From NCBI GenBank assembly GCA_023424235.1, contig JAFAEB010000267.1, forward strand, positions 1 through 17,016: 17,016 nucleotides of DNA, in the 5' to 3' direction. Shown here piece by piece: positions 7,677-14,376 of this stretch (position 1 is its first letter; each line of letters opens with the position of its first letter). The DNA comes from Bacillota bacterium (GTDB lineage Bacteria > Bacillota > Clostridia > Lachnospirales > Lachnospiraceae). The notes beneath the pieces were generated by a model. The model was not told the origin of the DNA and ran no database searches. It was given only the letters and a program-made list of their open reading frames with translations. Both the position numbers and the translations under genes were made by a program.

Positions 7677-7690
7677 AATGGAGGTGCTAT

Positions 7691-8224
7691 ATGCCATCTT
7701 GGAATTCACGTGGACTTAGGGGTTCTGCTTTAGAAGAAATAATTAATTTCACGAATAATAAATATAGGGATCAAAAATTAGCACTGATACAAAAAATACC
7801 TACACCAATTACACCTACTAGATTTGATAAAGAAACGAGACATATTACACTAGCTTACTTTGAAGAGAAAAGTACTGTAGACTATATTGGTGTAGTACAA
7901 GGAATTCCGGTTTGTTTTGATGCAAAAGAATGTGCTGTTGATACCTTTTCCTTACAAAATATACATGAGCACCAAGTTAATTTTATGAAAGATTTTGAAG
8001 AACAGGGAGGCATTGCTTTCCTGCTCATTTATTATACAGGTAAAGGTGCGTTTTACTATTTAACTTATAAAGAACTGATGTCTTTTTGGGAAAGAGCAAA
8101 ATCTGGAGGAAGAAAGAGCTTTCGCTTTGATGAACTTAGCATAGAGCGAATGATTCCATATAAGAATACCGCTTATATTCACTATCTTGAACAAATTGCT
8201 TGGGATATTTCAACTAGAGATTAA
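7691..8224 (+). CDS. recU: Holliday junction resolvase RecU
   Basis: A 177-residue PD-(D/E)xK nuclease-fold resolvase of Firmicutes, which cuts four-way junctions during recombinational repair and chromosome segregation. Signatures are WNSRGLRGSALEEIIN at the N-terminus, IPTPITPTRFD (36-46), STVDYIGVVQGIPVCFDAKE (61-80), LQNIHEHQVNFMKDFEEQGGIAF (88-110) and GGRKSF (139-144). The active-site set is D64, D77 and K79: where Bacillus RecU has EAK, this protein has DAK, still an acidic ligand. It is slightly shorter than Bacillus RecU (about 200 residues). GGAGGTG (7680-7686) is a near-perfect SD. The pbp1-type gene often next to recU in bacilli is absent. The 128-base leader holds an inverted repeat and a tandem repeat. 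Confidence 0.9.
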   Translation: MPSWNSRGLRGSALEEIINFTNNKYRDQKLALIQKIPTPITPTRFDKETRHITLAYFEEKSTVDYIGVVQGIPVCFDAKECAVDTFSLQNIHEHQVNFMKDFEEQGGIAFLLIYYTGKGAFYYLTYKELMSFWERAKSGGRKSFRFDELSIERMIPYKNTAYIHYLEQIAWDISTRD

Positions 8225-8239
8225 TTTTATTTTCTATTC

Positions 8240-8268
8240 TTGACATAAATAAATACATATACTATAAT
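8240..8268 (+). promoter_or_regulatory. Consensus sigma-A promoter of the histidine operon
   Basis: TTGACA (8240-8245), 17 bases, TATAAT (8263-8268): an exact consensus match. Transcription should start near 8275 and leave a leader of about 70 bases before hisZ. That is too short for a T-box, and I see no run of His codons or terminator hairpin in it. Confidence 0.85.
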
Positions 8269-8344
8269 ATATGAACATTATACGTTATTATGGTGCCATA
8301 TTAGCACTGTGAATTAATAAAGCATTTAAAGAAAGGTTGAAGAT

Positions 8345-9601
8345 ATGTTTGAAACGTTACTGCATACACCCGAAGGTGTTAGAGATATATATGGAAAAGA
8401 ATATGAAATTAAGTCCTATGTTCAAAATGCAATCCATCATGTTATGAAATTACATGGGTTTTGTGACATTCAGACACCAACTTTTGAATTTTTTGATATT
8501 TTTAATAAAGAAAGAGGAACACTAGCTTCTAGAGATATGTATAAATTCTTTGATAAAGAAGGGAATACCTTAGTTTTAAGACCTGATATTACACCTTCAA
8601 TCGCTAGATGTGTTGCAAAATATTTTAAAGATGAAGTATTACCTATTAGACTCTCTTATATTGGTAATACCTTTATTAATAAAAGTAGCTATCAAGGTAA
8701 ATTAAAAGAAAGCACACAAATCGGTGCAGAATTACTTAATGATGATTCAAAGGCTTGTGACGCAGAAATTATTGCCTTAACTATTAAATGTTTATTAGCA
8801 GCTGGCTTAAAAGAATTTCAAGTAGAAATTGGAGAAGCAGACTTCTTTCGAGGTCTTGTAAGTGAAGCTTCTTTTGACGAAGAGGAAGAAGAGCAATTAC
8901 GAATCCTTATACAGAATAAAAATATATTTGGTGTAGAGGAATTGATTCAAAGTAAGAATATATCAGACGGTTTAAAGGAAGTATTTTTACAATTACCAAA
9001 ACTATTTGGAAATCAGGAAATACTTGCAATGGCGAAAAAGCTAACTAAAAATCAACGTGCTTTAAATGCCATTAATCGTTTAGAGGAGATATATAATATT
9101 CTAGAAATCTATGGTTTAAGTCAATATATAACCTTTGATTTAGGAATGTTAAATAAATATAACTATTATACTGGTATTATTTTTAATGCTTATACCTATG
9201 GTACAGGAGAAGCAATTGCTGGTGGTGGTCGATATGATAATTTAGTTGGGCAATTTGGTAAACCAGCGAAAGCCATTGGACTAGGTATCTTAGTAGACCA
9301 ATTAATGTTAGCTTTAACAAGACAAAAAATTGAATTTGAACAAGATAATGAGAAAACAATTATTTTATATGAAAAAGAATTGCTTAAGCATGCTATTTTA
9401 CTAGCAAATCATTTTAGAAGCACAGATATGATGGTAGAACTGATTAGTAAAGAAGATAATAGAATAGTAGATGATTATATTTCATACGGCAATCGAAATC
9501 AGGTAGGTGGTATATTATATTATAAATCTGTGGAAGAAATCCTAGTAATAAATTGTTTGACTGGTGAAAAGCATCTTGCTAGTGTTAAGGATTTTATGTA
9601 G
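8345..9601 (+). CDS. hisZ: ATP phosphoribosyltransferase regulatory subunit HisZ
   Basis: A 418-residue paralogue of histidyl-tRNA synthetase that lacks tRNA charging and pairs with short HisG to form the active, feedback-sensitive first enzyme of histidine synthesis. The class II aminoacyl-tRNA synthetase fold shows in TPEGVRDIYG at the N-terminus, the motif 2-like stretch NTLVLRPDITPSIARCVAKYF, and the motif 3-like stretch AIAGGGRYDNLVGQFGKPAKAIGLGI. It is distinguished from HisRS by its short C-terminus (no full anticodon-binding domain) and by hisG immediately downstream. It is the first gene of the operon, about 70 bases after the predicted transcription start. The SD is AAAGG at about 8333-8337. 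Confidence 0.93.
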   Translation: MFETLLHTPEGVRDIYGKEYEIKSYVQNAIHHVMKLHGFCDIQTPTFEFFDIFNKERGTLASRDMYKFFDKEGNTLVLRPDITPSIARCVAKYFKDEVLPIRLSYIGNTFINKSSYQGKLKESTQIGAELLNDDSKACDAEIIALTIKCLLAAGLKEFQVEIGEADFFRGLVSEASFDEEEEEQLRILIQNKNIFGVEELIQSKNISDGLKEVFLQLPKLFGNQEILAMAKKLTKNQRALNAINRLEEIYNILEIYGLSQYITFDLGMLNKYNYYTGIIFNAYTYGTGEAIAGGGRYDNLVGQFGKPAKAIGLGILVDQLMLALTRQKIEFEQDNEKTIILYEKELLKHAILLANHFRSTDMMVELISKEDNRIVDDYISYGNRNQVGGILYYKSVEEILVINCLTGEKHLASVKDFM

Positions 9602-9639
9602 ACAGATAATCGTTTATAAGTGATAGCATATATCATCAT

Positions 9640-9663
9640 TACCACATTTCAAAAGAAATGGTA
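9640..9663 (+). promoter_or_regulatory. RNA hairpin just before the hisG ribosome binding site
   Basis: TACC/ATTTC (9640-9650, with a 2-base bulge) pairs with GAAATGGTA (9655-9663) around an AAAA loop. It ends about 5 bases before the GGAG SD of hisG (9668-9671). It may affect translation or mRNA stability; no T-run follows, so it is not a terminator. Confidence 0.4.
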
Positions 9664-9676
9664 GATTGGAGTTATT

Positions 9677-10321
9677 ATGAGGTATTTAACATTTGCTTTA
9701 GCAAAAGGTAGATTGGCAAAAGATACAATGAAAATTCTAGAAAAGGTTGGTTTTACCTGTGATGAAATGAAGGATCCAAACTCTAGAAAGCTTATTTTTA
9801 TAAATGAGGAACAAAAAATTAAAATATTTTTAGCGAAAGCATCCGACGTACCTACCTATGTAGAATATGGAGCAGCAGATATCGGTGTTGTTGGTCGTGA
9901 TACCATATTAGAAGAGGGAAAAAAGTTATATGAGGTCTTTGATTTAGGGCTTGGTAAATGTAGAATGTGTGTTGCAGGCCCAGAATCCGCCAAAGAGTTA
10001 CTAAAATCTGGTCAATTAATTCGTGTTGCTACTAAGTATCCTAATATAGCTAAGGATTATTTTTATAACAAAAAGCATCAAACAGTTGAGATAATAAAAC
10101 TCAATGGTTCTATTGAATTGGCACCATTAGTAGGTCTTTCTGAAGTAATTGTAGATATTGTAGAAACAGGATCCACTCTAAAAGAAAACGGATTATTTAT
10201 TTTAGAAGAAATCACTAGTTTATCTGCTAGGATGGTTGTAAATCAAGTGAGTATGAAAATGGAGCAAGAACGTATCAGTAAATTAATAAATGATCTAAGA
10301 AATGTAATAGAACAAAATTGA
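9677..10321 (+). CDS. hisG: ATP phosphoribosyltransferase catalytic subunit, short form HisG
   Basis: A 214-residue short-form HisG that condenses ATP and PRPP to phosphoribosyl-ATP, the committed step. It lacks the C-terminal regulatory ACT-like domain of long HisG (about 300 residues), which fits the presence of hisZ directly upstream. Visible motifs are LTFALAKGRLAKDTMKIL at the start, DVPTYVEYGAADIGVVGRDTILEEG, and the PRPP-binding loop IVDIVETGSTLKENGL. SD GGAG at 9668-9671 supports the ATG at 9677. The last codons (LRNVIEQN, stop TGA) are echoed 42 bases downstream in the same frame as LRNVIEQH plus stop, an apparent tandem duplication of the gene's 3' tail. Confidence 0.95.
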   Translation: MRYLTFALAKGRLAKDTMKILEKVGFTCDEMKDPNSRKLIFINEEQKIKIFLAKASDVPTYVEYGAADIGVVGRDTILEEGKKLYEVFDLGLGKCRMCVAGPESAKELLKSGQLIRVATKYPNIAKDYFYNKKHQTVEIIKLNGSIELAPLVGLSEVIVDIVETGSTLKENGLFILEEITSLSARMVVNQVSMKMEQERISKLINDLRNVIEQN

Positions 10322-10368
10322 ATCATAAGATAATATTTGAGAAATGTAATAGAGCAACATTAAATCAT
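10299..10368 (+). repeat. Tandem duplication of the hisG 3' tail
   Basis: The 28 bases at 10299-10326, which include the hisG stop, match 10341-10368 at 25 of 28 positions. The period of 42 keeps the frame, so the second copy reads LRNVIEQH then TAA. A fainter third copy may begin at 10371. The rest of the gap up to hisD (10396-10482) shows nothing clear. Confidence 0.85.
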
Positions 10369-10495
10369 TAGTAAATGTAGTTGAACTAGCAATTATGTTA
10401 AGCTTTTGAAATATAGTAAATTGCTCAAATACGAAATGAATGTATATGAATGATAATCGAAGTAAAACGATAAGAATAAACAGTAGGAGGTTACT

Positions 10496-11788
10496 ATGAG
10501 AATTATTACATTAGATGAAGTATCTAAAAAGGATATATTAAGCAGCTTATTAAAGCGCAGTCCTAATCAATATGAAGAATATACAAATACAGTAAATCGT
10601 ATTATTGAGGAGGTTAGACATCATGGTGATACTGCTGTTTTTTCCTATACAAAGGAGTTCGATAAAGTTGTAGTAACGAAAGAGTCAATTCGAGTAACAA
10701 AAGATGAGATTGATAGAGCTTTTAGCAAGGTTAATGAAAAGTTACTAGATGTGATAAAAAAAGCAGCTAATAATATAAGAGAATATCATATGAAACAAAA
10801 GCAATATAGTTGGTTTGATAGTGACGAAAAGGGGATTATATTAGGACAAAAGGTAAGTCCAATTAATGCTGTTGGTGTATATGTTCCTGGTGGAAAGGCA
10901 GCTTACCCATCTTCTGTACTTATGAATGTTATTCCTGCTATGGTAGCAGGTGTTAAAAGAATTGCTATGGTAACACCACCTGGTAAAGATGGAGAGCTAA
11001 ATCCTGGAACCTTAGTGGCAGCCTCTCTTTCTGGAGTTACTGAAATATATAAAGTGGGCGGAGCACAAGCGGTTGCTGCGTTAGCGTTTGGAACTGAATC
11101 CATAGAAAAGGTAGATAAAATTGTTGGACCAGGGAATATTTATGTAGCATTAGCTAAAAAAGCAGTGTATGGGCATGTAAGTATTGATTCTATTGCAGGT
11201 CCAAGTGAAATATTAATTCTTGCAGATGAAACAGCAAATCCAAAGTATGTAGCAGCTGATCTTTTATCTCAAGCAGAGCACGATGAATTAGCGTCCTCTA
11301 TTTTAATAACAACTAGTATTGATTTGGCAAATAAAGTATCTTATGAAGTAGATGAATTTGTTAAAGTATTAGATAGAAAAGAGACCATAAAAAAATCATT
11401 AGATAATTATGGTTATATCTTACTATGTGAGAGTTTTAATGATTGCATTGATATTACCAATGAGATAGCATCGGAACATCTTGAAATACTAACAAAAGAC
11501 CCATTTATGGTAATGACAAAAATAAAAAATGCAGGTGCTATTTTCTTAGGGGAATATAGTAGTGAACCACTTGGGGATTATTTTGCAGGTCCAAACCATG
11601 TTTTACCTACCAATGGTACTGCAAAGTTCTTCTCACCCTTAAGTGTCGATGATTTTATAAAGAAGTCCAGTATTATATCCTATTCAAGGGAAGCACTCGA
11701 ACCTATCTATAAGGATATCATTACATTTGCAAATGGAGAAGGACTTACAGCACATGCAAATTCCATCGCTGTAAGATTTCAAGATTAA
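10496..11788 (+). CDS. hisD: Histidinol dehydrogenase HisD
   Basis: A 430-residue zinc enzyme that carries out the last two oxidations, L-histidinol to L-histidine, with two NAD+. Length and residues match the family closely. NAD-region motifs are GVYVPGGKAAYPSSVLM (127-143) and VDKIVGPGNIYV (206-217). VSIDSIAGPSEILILAD (228-244) is the family signature. Zinc ligands are Q259 and H262 in LSQAEHDE, D361 in LGDYFAGPNH, and H420 near the C-terminus. The catalytic pair is E327-H328 in IASEHLE. SD AGGAGG at 10483-10488 is strong. A gap of 174 bases after hisG, with duplicated hisG tail sequence, is the longest inside this operon; no convincing terminator lies in it. Confidence 0.96.
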   Translation: MRIITLDEVSKKDILSSLLKRSPNQYEEYTNTVNRIIEEVRHHGDTAVFSYTKEFDKVVVTKESIRVTKDEIDRAFSKVNEKLLDVIKKAANNIREYHMKQKQYSWFDSDEKGIILGQKVSPINAVGVYVPGGKAAYPSSVLMNVIPAMVAGVKRIAMVTPPGKDGELNPGTLVAASLSGVTEIYKVGGAQAVAALAFGTESIEKVDKIVGPGNIYVALAKKAVYGHVSIDSIAGPSEILILADETANPKYVAADLLSQAEHDELASSILITTSIDLANKVSYEVDEFVKVLDRKETIKKSLDNYGYILLCESFNDCIDITNEIASEHLEILTKDPFMVMTKIKNAGAIFLGEYSSEPLGDYFAGPNHVLPTNGTAKFFSPLSVDDFIKKSSIISYSREALEPIYKDIITFANGEGLTAHANSIAVRFQD

Positions 11789-11808
11789 AAGGAAAGTAGG
11801 AGGACTAC

Positions 11809-12399
11809 ATGGATAGGATAGGTGAAATTGACCGAAGTACAAAGGAGACAAATATTAGTCTTCGGATTAATTTAGATGGAAGTGGTATACAAGAAATTGA
11901 TACAGGAATTGGATTTTTTGATCACATGTTAACTAGTTTTGCTAGACATGGATTTTTCGACTTAATGGTTTCTGCGAAAGGAGATTTATATGTAGACTCA
12001 CACCATACAGTGGAGGATGTTGGCATAGTACTTGGACAAGGGATAAAAAAAGCACTTGGAGACAAAAAAGGAATTAAGCGATATGGTCAATTCATCTTAC
12101 CAATGGATGATGCTTTGGTATTATGTGCGATTGATTTATCTGGTCGTCCATATCTTAATTTTGATGCTTCATTTACCGTAGAAAGAGTTGGATATATGGA
12201 TACGGAACTTGTAAAAGAATTCTTTTTTGCTCTTAGTTACCAAGCTGGTATGAATCTTCATATTAAATTATTACATGGTGAGAATAATCATCACATGATT
12301 GAAGCTATATTTAAGGCATTTGCAAAAGCTTTAGATGAGGCAGTAGGTTTTGATGCTAGAATTATAGATGTATTATCTACAAAGGGTAGTATTGAGTAA
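11809..12399 (+). CDS. hisB: Imidazoleglycerol-phosphate dehydratase HisB, monofunctional
   Basis: A 196-residue dehydratase that converts imidazole glycerol phosphate to imidazole acetol phosphate. Both manganese-binding HHxxE motifs are present: DSHHTVEDVGIVLG (63-76) and NNHHMIEAIFKAFAKAL (159-174). GFFDHMLTSFARHG (35-48) is the conserved N-terminal signature. There is no N-terminal HAD phosphatase domain, unlike enterobacterial HisB, so histidinol phosphatase must be encoded elsewhere. SD AGGAGG at 11798-11803 supports the ATG. It lies 20 bases after hisD and 30 before hisIE. The usual hisH, hisA and hisF genes that often follow hisB are missing here. Confidence 0.96.
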   Translation: MDRIGEIDRSTKETNISLRINLDGSGIQEIDTGIGFFDHMLTSFARHGFFDLMVSAKGDLYVDSHHTVEDVGIVLGQGIKKALGDKKGIKRYGQFILPMDDALVLCAIDLSGRPYLNFDASFTVERVGYMDTELVKEFFFALSYQAGMNLHIKLLHGENNHHMIEAIFKAFAKALDEAVGFDARIIDVLSTKGSIE

Positions 12400-12429
12400 G
12401 TAGATTCATATAGAAAAGAAGGTGTAAAG

Positions 12430-13680
12430 GTGTATAAAAAAATAGTTACCTATATAGATTGTGAAGACTTATTAGAGGATGAAATCCTTACGAAAGGACA
12501 TGAAATCGATAAAAATGGTGGAGACAGCTTATATCTTTACAATTTTACAAAGGACGAAAGAAAAAGGGAAGAGTTTCATAATAGAGTTAAAAGCTTAATA
12601 AAAAATATTGATATTCCAATTTTTATAGGAGTTTATATAAAGCGTTTCGAGGATGTAAAAAAAGCTTTATATACAGGAGCTACTTATTGCGTTATTCCAC
12701 ACAAACTTATAGATGATGATTCCTTAATTCATGAAAGTCTGAAACGCTTTGGTAATAAAATTATGATAGAAGTAAGCCCAGAATGGATTATAAATAACCC
12801 GAATAAAATTATGGAATGGAAAGAATTGTCATTATATGGCTTTATGCTTGACATGAATAATGAGAGCGACGAACATAAATTAAACTCCTTAGAAGCAACC
12901 CTTCCTTATATGATTAAAACACAAAATGTAGACCAAATAGTTAATCTTTTAAAAATAGAAGAAGGAATCGGTGTTGCTGTAAATTTTGATAGTAGTAGTA
13001 ATTTATTTCAATTAAAAGAAGAGTTAGCTAAAAGTAATATTTTGCTTAATCAGTTTAAAAGTTCGATATCCTATAAGGACTTTAAGTTAAACTCTCAAGG
13101 GCTTATTCCTGTGATAACAACGGATTACAAAACTGGGGAAGTCTTAATGCTAGCTTATATGAATGAAGAAGCCTTTGGAATAACAATAAGAACAGGTAAA
13201 ATGACTTATTACAGTAGAAGTAGAAATGAATTATGGATAAAGGGAGATACTTCTTTACACTACCAGTATGTTATGTCACTTGATATTGATTGTGATAGAG
13301 ATACTTTACTTGCTAAGGTAAAGCAAATTGGACCAGCATGTCATACGGGAAGTAAAAGTTGTTTTTATACTAATTTAGTAAAACGAGAGTATCATGAGAC
13401 AAACCCTATGGCTGTATTGAATCAAGTATATTCAGTAATTAAAGATAGAAAAGAAAATCCTAAGGAAGGCTCTTATACCAATTACCTATTCGATAAAGGA
13501 ATCGATAAAATTCTAAAAAAATGTGGCGAAGAAGCAACCGAAATTATTATTGCAGCAAAAAATCCAGATTCCGAAGAATTAAAATATGAGATTTCAGATT
13601 TCATATATCATATGATGGTGTTAATGGTGCAAACGGGGCTTGATTTAGATGACATAATGAAAGAATTGTCCAATCGATAA
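12430..13680 (+). CDS. hisIE: HisIE bifunctional enzyme with an extra N-terminal HisF/HisA-like domain
   Basis: A 416-residue fusion with a GTG start; AAGGTG (12419-12424) is its SD. The C-terminal 200 residues are a normal HisIE. HisI (phosphoribosyl-AMP cyclohydrolase, about 218-318) has DIDCDRD (285-291) plus C304 and C311, the metal-binding set. HisE (phosphoribosyl-ATP pyrophosphatase, about 325-416) has KGIDKILKKCGEEATEIIIAAKN (356-378) and EISDFIYHMMVLM (387-399). Residues 1-210 are additional. They resemble a shortened HisF/HisA barrel: KIVTYIDCED (4-13) like strand 1, IPIFIGVYIKRFEDVKKALYTGATYCVI (62-89) like the phosphate-loop region, LIHESLKRFG (99-108), and LKEELAKSNI (195-204) like the HisF C-terminus. 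The glycine-rich loop is lost (IGVYIK) and the strand-5 Asp appears replaced, so this domain looks inactive. The HisIE call is firm; the HisF-like reading is inference. Confidence 0.88.
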   Translation: MYKKIVTYIDCEDLLEDEILTKGHEIDKNGGDSLYLYNFTKDERKREEFHNRVKSLIKNIDIPIFIGVYIKRFEDVKKALYTGATYCVIPHKLIDDDSLIHESLKRFGNKIMIEVSPEWIINNPNKIMEWKELSLYGFMLDMNNESDEHKLNSLEATLPYMIKTQNVDQIVNLLKIEEGIGVAVNFDSSSNLFQLKEELAKSNILLNQFKSSISYKDFKLNSQGLIPVITTDYKTGEVLMLAYMNEEAFGITIRTGKMTYYSRSRNELWIKGDTSLHYQYVMSLDIDCDRDTLLAKVKQIGPACHTGSKSCFYTNLVKREYHETNPMAVLNQVYSVIKDRKENPKEGSYTNYLFDKGIDKILKKCGEEATEIIIAAKNPDSEELKYEISDFIYHMMVLMVQTGLDLDDIMKELSNR

Positions 13681-13732
13681 TGAGTGTTTATAGAGATAAA
13701 AAGTACTAAAATGGAAAATATTTAAATTAACC

Positions 13733-13761
13733 TTGCAATTTAAGAAAAAGGGTGTTATAAT
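13733..13761 (+). promoter_or_regulatory. Strong extended -10 promoter of the rimP-nusA-infB operon
   Basis: TTGCAA (13733-13738), 17 bases, TATAAT (13756-13761), with TG at 13753-13754 making an extended -10. It lies 53 bases after hisIE; the start of transcription should be near 13768. No terminator for the his operon is visible before it, so readthrough is possible. Confidence 0.85.
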
Positions 13762-13780
13762 GATTTACAGTAAGGATACG

Positions 13781-13825
13781 ATGAATGAATGGGAGTGGAC
13801 GGAAGTCCACTCTTTGTTTGTGTAA
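13781..13825 (+). CDS. Possible 14-codon leader peptide in the rimP leader
   Basis: ATG at 13781 opens a frame reading MNEWEWTEVHSLFV and ending at TAA 13823-13825. AGGA at 13773-13776 could serve as SD with a short 4-base spacing. The frame runs straight through the leader hairpin, so ribosomes on it would melt the stem. It contains two Trp codons. It is very short and may be chance; conservation of the frame in relatives would be needed to accept it. Confidence 0.3.
   Translation: MNEWEWTEVHSLFV
13791..13823 (+). promoter_or_regulatory. GNRA-capped, terminator-like hairpin in the rimP leader (possible attenuator)
   Basis: GAGTGGAC (13793-13800) pairs with GTCCACTC (13805-13812) around a GGAA tetraloop. 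Two G-U pairs can extend the stem, and TTTGTTTGTGT follows. It starts only about 25 bases after the predicted transcription start, between a strong promoter and rimP. The stem is GC-rich against a very AT-rich background. It may be an intrinsic terminator or attenuator, or a 5' stabiliser. Confidence 0.6.
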
Positions 13826-13870
13826 TTGATACATTTATAAATGCATGTAGCAATGTTTATAAGTCGCAAG

Positions 13871-13878
13871 AAAGAGGT
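13871..13878 (+). promoter_or_regulatory. Ribosome binding site that fixes the rimP start
   Basis: AAAGAGGT lies 4 bases before ATG 13883. An in-frame ATG at 13841 has no SD and would add 14 residues unlike RimP, so 13883 is preferred. Confidence 0.7.
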
Positions 13879-13882
13879 AAAT

Positions 13883-14350
13883 ATGACAAAAAGAGAAGAA
13901 TATGAGTTAAAAACTGAAAAACTTCTAGAACCCTTAATGAACGAAAATAATTTTGAATTAGTTGATGTGGAGTATGTAAAGGAAGGTGGAAATAACTTTC
14001 TACGTGCCTACATTGATAAAGATGGGGGAATAACAGTAGATGATTGCGAATTGGTTAGTAGAGCACTTAGTGACTTGTTAGATGAACATGATTTTATACC
14101 AGATGCATATATTTTAGAGGTGAGCTCACCAGGACTTGGAAGACAACTTAAAAAAGAAAAAGATTATAAAAGAAGTATTGATAAAGAAGTAGAGATCAAA
14201 TTATATAAAGCGATAAATAAGCAAAAAGAATTATTTGGTATTTTAGTAAGTTATAACGATGATACAGTTACAATTGAACAAGATGATGAAAGTAGGATAG
14301 AAATTCCCCGCTCTAATATAGCAATCATTCGTTTAGCATTTGATTTTTAA
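13883..14350 (+). CDS. rimP: Ribosome maturation factor RimP
   Basis: A 155-residue cytoplasmic protein needed for assembly of the 30S subunit. The N-terminal RimP domain contains FELVDVEYVKEGGNNFLRAYIDKDGGITVDDCELVSRAL, and ILEVSSPGLGRQLK is the family signature; the C-terminal SH3-like domain follows (VEIKLYKAINKQKELFGILVSYNDDTVTIEQ). The length fits the family (about 150). It is the first full gene of the classic rimP-nusA-ylxR-ylxQ-infB operon, and nusA begins 26 bases after its stop. A frame extension to ATG 13841 exists but lacks an SD. The leader between promoter and start is about 115 bases and holds the hairpin described separately. Confidence 0.93.
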   Translation: MTKREEYELKTEKLLEPLMNENNFELVDVEYVKEGGNNFLRAYIDKDGGITVDDCELVSRALSDLLDEHDFIPDAYILEVSSPGLGRQLKKEKDYKRSIDKEVEIKLYKAINKQKELFGILVSYNDDTVTIEQDDESRIEIPRSNIAIIRLAFDF

Positions 14351-14376
14351 ATAACTTTGAGGAGGATTAATAAAAA

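Noticed and set aside
8271..8312. Short ORF (MNIIRYYGAILAL) near the his promoter, considered as an attenuation leader peptide
   Set aside because: Its ATG lies before the predicted transcription start, it has no SD, and it contains no His codons.
10388..10425. AGCAATT/AATTGCT inverted repeat in the hisG-hisD gap
   Set aside because: 7 bp with a 24-base loop and no T-run; likely chance in AT-rich DNA.
10421..10457. Possible internal promoter before hisD (TTGCTC with TATATG or GATAAT)
   Set aside because: Both hexamers are poor and the spacing choices conflict; not supported enough to annotate.
10903..11103. Minus-strand ORF of 66 codons inside hisD
   Set aside because: Lies wholly within the well-conserved hisD frame and has no recognisable product.
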